A stretch of 9,878 nt of DNA from Acidimicrobiaceae bacterium. GTDB taxonomy: Bacteria; Actinomycetota; Acidimicrobiia; Acidimicrobiales; MedAcidi-G1. Where the stretch lies: NCBI GenBank assembly GCA_002714485.1, contig PAXM01000034.1, positions 3,673 through 13,550 of the forward strand, given 5' to 3'. Position 1 is the first letter of the stretch. The number at the start of each line of letters is the position of its first letter. Below, in pieces: positions 5,643-9,878 of the stretch. The notes under the pieces were generated by a model, which had not been told where the DNA came from, did not search any database, and saw nothing but the letters and a program-made list of their open reading frames with translations. A program made the translations under genes and the position numbers.

Positions 5643-6932
5643 ATGACTACCAACGCCGAACTGCTCGAGAGGCACCGGGCCGTTTTGCCGAACTGGCTGG
5701 CGCTCTATTACGACCCTCCGATCTCATTTGACCGGGGACAAGGACGCCACGTATATGACGTTGAGGGAAACCGCTACCTCGACTTCTTCGGTGGAATCCT
5801 CACCACCAGCCTCGGCTACAACATCCCGGAGGTCACCAAGGCCGTTCAGGAGCAGGCACCTAAGACCTTCCACACCTCCACGCTCTACCTGTCGGGGTGC
5901 ATGATCGAGTTGGCCGAAGAGATTGCCAGGTTGTCGGGCATCCCCGACGCCAATGTGTTCTTCACCACGTCTGGCACAGAGGCCAACGATGCCGCCCTCA
6001 TGTTGGCGACGACGGCTCGACGGTCAAACCAGATCCTGGCCATGCGCAACAGCTATCACGGACGTTCGTTCACCACGATTGCCATTACCGCCCAGAGGTC
6101 CTGGTCACCGACCAGCGTCAGTGGGATGTCGGTCAACTACGTGCACGGCGGCTACCGATTGCGCAGCCCTTTCCGCCACCTCGATGACGAGGACTACACG
6201 GCTGCTTGCGTCGACGACCTCACCCAAGTCTTCGACATGATGACCTCGGGTGACGTGGCGGCCATGATCGCCGAGCCCATCCAAGGCGTTGGTGGATTCG
6301 CCACACCCCCCGACGGCTTCTTTGGGGCTATGAAGAAAGAACTCGAAAACCGTGGTGTGCTCTTCATCTCCGATGAAGTCCAGACCGGCTGGGGCCGGAC
6401 TGGTGAGCACTTTTGGGGATACCAAGCCCACGGCATCGTGCCCGACGTCCTGACCTTTGCCAAGGGCGTCGCCAATGGACTTTCCCTCGGTGGTTTGGTG
6501 GCAAGCGCAGACTTGATGGACTCGCTACCGGGCAACTCCCTGTCCACCTTTGGTGGCAACCCCTTAAGCAGTGTCGGGGCCTTGGCGACAATCCGGTACA
6601 TGCTCAAGCACGACATCCAGGGCCACGCGCTTCGCATGGGTGAGCGTCTAGTTGGGCACCTGCAGCCCGCCGTTGACGAGTCGGAGGTAGTCGCTGAACT
6701 ACGGGGCAAGGGCCTGATGCGTGCGTTAGAGACGGTTCAGCCTGGGACCATTGAACCCGACGCCGTGGCCGCCGGACGGATCATGGAGGAGGCACGTGCA
6801 GCCGGCCTTCTAATCGGCAAGGGTGGGTTATACGGGAACGTGCTGCGCATCGCGCCGCCGATGACGGTCACCGAAGAGGAGATCGACGAGGCCGGAACAG
6901 TGCTAGCCGGGATTATCGAGCGTCTGGGCTGA
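5643..6932 (+). CDS. Class III PLP aminotransferase (AGXT2 / beta-alanine transaminase type)
   Basis: 429 aa from the ATG at 5643. An in-frame GTG at 5631 would add four residues, but GGGAG at 5633-5637 is a well-spaced Shine-Dalgarno (5 nt) for the ATG and overlaps that GTG. It is a fold-type I PLP enzyme, expected to transfer the amino group of beta-alanine or beta-aminoisobutyrate to a keto acid such as pyruvate or glyoxylate, giving malonate or methylmalonate semialdehyde. Visible: YDVEGNRYLDFFGGI (~38-52), FFTTSGTEANDAAL (~106-119, phosphate-binding loop), SYHGRSFTT (~137-145), AMIAEPIQGVGGF (~207-219), LFISDEVQTGWGRTG (~240-254, with Asp244 contacting the PLP ring nitrogen), and LTFAKGVANG with the Schiff-base Lys274. 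The pattern is closest to the alanine-glyoxylate aminotransferase 2 group. Length is normal. The amino acceptor cannot be read from the sequence. It is 47 bp from the dihydropyrimidinase. Confidence 0.87.
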   Translation: MTTNAELLERHRAVLPNWLALYYDPPISFDRGQGRHVYDVEGNRYLDFFGGILTTSLGYNIPEVTKAVQEQAPKTFHTSTLYLSGCMIELAEEIARLSGIPDANVFFTTSGTEANDAALMLATTARRSNQILAMRNSYHGRSFTTIAITAQRSWSPTSVSGMSVNYVHGGYRLRSPFRHLDDEDYTAACVDDLTQVFDMMTSGDVAAMIAEPIQGVGGFATPPDGFFGAMKKELENRGVLFISDEVQTGWGRTGEHFWGYQAHGIVPDVLTFAKGVANGLSLGGLVASADLMDSLPGNSLSTFGGNPLSSVGALATIRYMLKHDIQGHALRMGERLVGHLQPAVDESEVVAELRGKGLMRALETVQPGTIEPDAVAAGRIMEEARAAGLLIGKGGLYGNVLRIAPPMTVTEEEIDEAGTVLAGIIERLG

Positions 6933-6979
6933 ACGTCCGGATGGTAAGCGGTTCTAACGGGGACCAAAGGGGGAAGGAC

Positions 6980-8392
6980 ATGACGACACTCATCAAGAAC
7001 GGGACCGTGGTCAGCGCCACGGGACGCCATGCTGCCGAGGTGCTGGTTGACGGTACTTCCATCGCCGCAGTGATGGCCCCCGGCTCCGCGCCGGCACAGG
7101 CCGCCGAGTCGGGCGCGGACCGGGTCATCGACGCCACCGGTAAGTTCGTGGTGCCTGGCGGTATCGACTGCCACACACACATGGAACTCCCGTTTGGCGG
7201 CACATTCGCCAGTGACACCTTCGAGATCGGCACCCGGGCCGCCGCATGGGGTGGTACGACCACCATCATCGACTTCGCCGTCCAAAAGACCGGCGAAAAC
7301 CTCCGCGACTGTCTCGATCTCTGGCACGCCAAAGCAGAGGGTGAATGCGCCGTGGACTACGCCTTCCACATGGTCATGGGCGGCGTAGACGAAGCGGCTC
7401 TCAAGGAGATGGATTCGCTAGTAGACGAGGGCATCACCAGTTTCAAGTTGTTCATGGCCTACCCAGGCGTCTTCTATAGCGACGACGGCCAGATACTGCG
7501 GGCCATGCAGAAGGCGTCCAACAACGGCGCGCTGATCACCATGCACGCCGAGAACGGCATTGCCATTGACGTGTTGGCCGAGCAGGCGGCCGCTCGGGGC
7601 CAGACCGATCCCGTGTACCACGGCATCACCCGACCGTCTCGCATGGAGGGTGAGGCCACCAACCGAGCCATCCAGCTGGCCCTAGTGGCCGGAGCACCGG
7701 TCTACTTTGTCCATCTCTCGGCCAGTGAGGCCCTCGAGCGGGTGGCTGAGGCCCGCGACGCTGGGCACAACGTATTTGCCGAGACCTGCCCGCAGTACCT
7801 CTATCTGAACCTAGAGGACCACCTTGGGGCCCCTGGTTTCGCCGGCGCTGGCTTCGTCTGTTCACCCCCACTGCGGACCAAGGAGCACACCCACCACAAA
7901 GACCTGTGGCGGGGGCTGCGGACCAACGACTTGGCCATCGTGGCCACCGACCACTGCCCGTTCTGCATGAAGGACCAGAAGGAGCTCGGGAAGGACGACT
8001 TCCGGGCTATCCCCAACGGCATCGGCGGTGTCGAGCACCGGATGGACCTCATCTACCAGGGCGTAGCCATGGGCGAGCTCAGTCTGGAGCGGTGGGTGGA
8101 GACGTGTTCGACCACGCCGGCCCGCATGTTCGGTCTCTATCCACAGAAGGGCGTGATCGCCCCCGGTTCGGATGCCGACATCGTTTTGTACGACCCGGCG
8201 GCCAAGACCGAGATCTCGGTCGACACCCACCACATGAGCATGGACTACTCGGCCTACGAGGGGTACACGATCGACGGAAAGGTCGACACCGTTATGTCCA
8301 AGGGGCGGGTCCTAATCGAGGACGACACGTACCACGGCGAGAAGGGTCACGGGGCGTACCTCCGGCGCGGCCTGTCGACCTATCTCCAGTAG
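6980..8392 (+). CDS. Dihydropyrimidinase / D-hydantoinase
   Basis: 470 aa from the ATG at 6980, chosen because a purine-rich ribosome-binding site (AAAGGGGG at 6966-6973) sits just upstream and because the protein then begins MTTLIKNGTVV, as in the family; an upstream in-frame ATG at 6941 adds 13 non-conserved residues. It hydrolyses the ring of dihydrouracil, dihydrothymine or 5-substituted hydantoins to N-carbamoyl amino acids; a cytoplasmic binuclear zinc amidohydrolase. All metal ligands are present: His65 and His67 in GIDCHTHMELPFGG, carboxylated Lys156 in GITSFKLFMAYPG, His189 in ITMHAENG, His245 in VYFVHLSASEAL, and Asp324 in VATDHCPF. Substrate-loop motifs include NGIGGVEHRM and SPPLRTKEH. 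Length fits hydantoinases (about 460-480 aa). It lies between the transaminase that acts two steps later and the dehydrogenase, so operon order does not follow pathway order. Dihydropyrimidinase is favoured over a specialised hydantoinase by the operon. Confidence 0.93.
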   Translation: MTTLIKNGTVVSATGRHAAEVLVDGTSIAAVMAPGSAPAQAAESGADRVIDATGKFVVPGGIDCHTHMELPFGGTFASDTFEIGTRAAAWGGTTTIIDFAVQKTGENLRDCLDLWHAKAEGECAVDYAFHMVMGGVDEAALKEMDSLVDEGITSFKLFMAYPGVFYSDDGQILRAMQKASNNGALITMHAENGIAIDVLAEQAAARGQTDPVYHGITRPSRMEGEATNRAIQLALVAGAPVYFVHLSASEALERVAEARDAGHNVFAETCPQYLYLNLEDHLGAPGFAGAGFVCSPPLRTKEHTHHKDLWRGLRTNDLAIVATDHCPFCMKDQKELGKDDFRAIPNGIGGVEHRMDLIYQGVAMGELSLERWVETCSTTPARMFGLYPQKGVIAPGSDADIVLYDPAAKTEISVDTHHMSMDYSAYEGYTIDGKVDTVMSKGRVLIEDDTYHGEKGHGAYLRRGLSTYLQ

Positions 8393-8414
8393 GTCCGACT
8401 CACACCAGTTCCAA

Positions 8415-8445
8415 GTGGCCCTGATCGGCCCACCTCCTCAAGGAG
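8415..8445 (+). promoter_or_regulatory. Tandem small hairpins before the semialdehyde dehydrogenase gene, one covering its Shine-Dalgarno
   Basis: In the 59 bp gap, GTGGCC (8415-8420) can pair with GGCC-C-AC (8427-8433, one bulged C) around the loop CTGATC. Directly after it, CTCC (8434-8437) can pair with GGAG (8442-8445) around TCAA. The second arm is the Shine-Dalgarno itself (AAGGAG at 8440-8445, 6 nt before the ATG at 8452). Both stems are short, so any effect on translation is speculative; the Shine-Dalgarno is certain. Confidence 0.35.
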
Positions 8446-8451
8446 AAATCG

Positions 8452-9878
8452 ATGAAAGAGATCCAGCACTTGATCGACGGCCGGTCCGTGGCGTCCACGT
8501 CCGGCAATGTCGGTCCGGTGTTCGATCCGGCCACCGGCCAACAGACCGGGACGGTCGCACTGGCGTCGGTGGCCGAGGTCGATGCCGCGATCACCTCGGC
8601 TCGAAATGCCTTCGACGGATGGGGTGAAGTGTCGCTCGCCCGCCGCACCAAGTTGATGCACGAGTTCCGCAACCTGTTGGTGACCAACGCCGACGAGGTG
8701 GCGGCACGTTTATCGGCCGAGCACGGCAAGGTGCTGGACGACGCCCGTGGTGAGGTGGCCCGGGGCATCGAGAATGTGGAGTTCGCCTGCGGCATCGCCG
8801 ATGCGCTCAAGGGCCTCCACAGCGAGGGTGCTAGTACCGGTGTGGACGTCTACACCGTGCGCCGGCCCCTTGGCGTGGTGGCCGGCGTCACGCCGTTCAA
8901 CTTCCCGGCCATGGTCCCCATGTGGATGTTCCCCAACGCCATTGCCTGCGGGAACACCTTCATCCTCAAGCCATCCGAGCGGGATCCATCCGCACCGATG
9001 TTCGTCGCTGAACTCTTCCAGGAGGCTGGCTTCCCCCCGGGCGTATTGAACGTGGTCAACGGCGACAAGGTGGCCGTTGATCGCCTCGTCGAGCATCCTG
9101 ACGTGAGGGCCGTCAGTTTCGTCGGTTCAACGCCGATAGCCCGGTACGTCTACGCCTCGGCGACCGCCAACGGCAAGCGGGCCCAGGCCATGGGCGGCGC
9201 CAAGAACCACATGGTCGTGCTCCCTGACGCGGACGTCGACATGGCGGCCGATGCGGCGGTTTCTGCTGCCTATGGCTCGGCTGGGGAGCGGTGCATGGCC
9301 ATATCAGTGGTCGTCGCCGTCGGGGACGTAGGAGACCAACTGGTTGAGGCCATCCGGGTTCGCATGGAAAAGCTTGTCATCGGCCCGGCGAGCGACCCGT
9401 CATCGGAGATGGGCCCGCTGATCACACGGGAGGCCCGGGACCGGGTGGCCGGCTACATCCAGGCCGGTGCTGAGGCAGGTTGCCAGGTAGTCGTCGACGG
9501 TCGTGACCAAGCGTTTGAAGGCGACGGCTTCTTCCTGGGAGTCTCGCTGCTCGATCACGTCACCACCGACATGAGCGTCTACACCGACGAGATCTTCGGC
9601 CCGGTGCTGTCGGTGGTGCGGGCCGACTCGTATGCCGAGGGCGCCCAGATGATCCGTGACAATCCCTTCGGCAACGGGGCTGCCATCTTTACCCGTGATG
9701 GCGGCGCGGCCCGGCAGTTCCAGCAGGATGCGGATACGGGCATGGTCGGCATCAACGTGCCCATTCCGGTGCCGGTGGGGTATCACTCGTTCGGCGGATG
9801 GAACGATTCGGCGTTTGGCGATCACACCATCTACGGGCCGGAGGGACTGCGGTTCTACACCCGGCCCAAGGTGGTCAC
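8452..9878 (+). CDS. mmsA: CoA-acylating (methyl)malonate-semialdehyde dehydrogenase, 3' end outside the window
   Basis: 475 residues visible from the ATG at 8452 (AAGGAG 6 nt upstream). The frame is open to the window edge, ending in RPKVV plus two bases of the next codon; family members are about 490-510 aa, so only a short C-terminal tail is missing. It oxidises methylmalonate or malonate semialdehyde with NAD+ and CoA to propionyl- or acetyl-CoA plus CO2. Motifs: GVTPFNFPAMVPMWMFP (~145-161), ILKPSE with Lys173 (NAD binding), VSFVGSTPIARYVY, GSAGERCMAIS with catalytic Cys281, TDEIFGPVL with Glu380, and GINVPIPVPV (~433-442), which is diagnostic for this subfamily. At the position where hydrolytic aldehyde dehydrogenases have the ELGGK general-base glutamate, this protein reads QAMGGAKNH, as expected for the CoA-dependent group. 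It completes the path from beta-alanine to central metabolism. Confidence 0.92.
   Translation, partial: MKEIQHLIDGRSVASTSGNVGPVFDPATGQQTGTVALASVAEVDAAITSARNAFDGWGEVSLARRTKLMHEFRNLLVTNADEVAARLSAEHGKVLDDARGEVARGIENVEFACGIADALKGLHSEGASTGVDVYTVRRPLGVVAGVTPFNFPAMVPMWMFPNAIACGNTFILKPSERDPSAPMFVAELFQEAGFPPGVLNVVNGDKVAVDRLVEHPDVRAVSFVGSTPIARYVYASATANGKRAQAMGGAKNHMVVLPDADVDMAADAAVSAAYGSAGERCMAISVVVAVGDVGDQLVEAIRVRMEKLVIGPASDPSSEMGPLITREARDRVAGYIQAGAEAGCQVVVDGRDQAFEGDGFFLGVSLLDHVTTDMSVYTDEIFGPVLSVVRADSYAEGAQMIRDNPFGNGAAIFTRDGGAARQFQQDADTGMVGINVPIPVPVGYHSFGGWNDSAFGDHTIYGPEGLRFYTRPKVV

Overview
The window reads as high-GC chromosomal DNA (roughly 60-65% G+C by eye) with densely packed genes. It has GTG as well as ATG starts, GC-rich third codon positions and an actinobacterial-style nitrilase-family amidohydrolase. 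A high-GC actinobacterium is likely, and an Acidimicrobiia-like lineage is one possibility; this is inferred from composition and protein flavour, not from a marker gene. I see no mobile element, CRISPR array, tRNA or rRNA. Nearly all of the window is coding.

Layout. (1) 95-1312, plus strand: rmuC, a membrane-anchored coiled-coil protein of the RmuC family, followed by a short hairpin with a T-run that looks like its terminator. (2) 1332-4635, minus strand, converging on rmuC: three closely spaced co-directional genes, in transcription order an ACAD10/11-type phosphotransferase (APH fold), a Tat-exported FAD amine oxidase predicted to be a lipoprotein, and a stand-alone uroporphyrinogen-III synthase (HemD) domain protein. 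(3) 4636-4755: a 120 bp divergent intergenic region. (4) 4756 to the window end, plus strand: four genes for the lower reductive pyrimidine pathway, namely a beta-ureidopropionase-like amidohydrolase, a class III aminotransferase, a dihydropyrimidinase/hydantoinase and a CoA-acylating (methyl)malonate-semialdehyde dehydrogenase cut off by the window edge.

How the genes work together. The plus-strand cluster gives a continuous route: dihydrouracil/dihydrothymine to N-carbamoyl-beta-amino acid (dihydropyrimidinase), to beta-alanine or beta-aminoisobutyrate plus CO2 and NH3 (amidohydrolase), to malonate or methylmalonate semialdehyde (aminotransferase), to acetyl- or propionyl-CoA (dehydrogenase). 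The first enzyme, dihydropyrimidine dehydrogenase, is not in the window.

The most unusual item is the amine oxidase at 2214-3599. Its sequence is a circular permutation of the canonical flavin amine oxidase. The segment that normally forms the C-terminus (RW-x-DP-x-x-RGAYSY, then FAGEATD, HPATVHGA and the last helix) comes directly after the signal peptide. The N-terminal FAD-binding GAGAAG strand-helix follows it, and the protein stops exactly where the displaced segment would normally begin.
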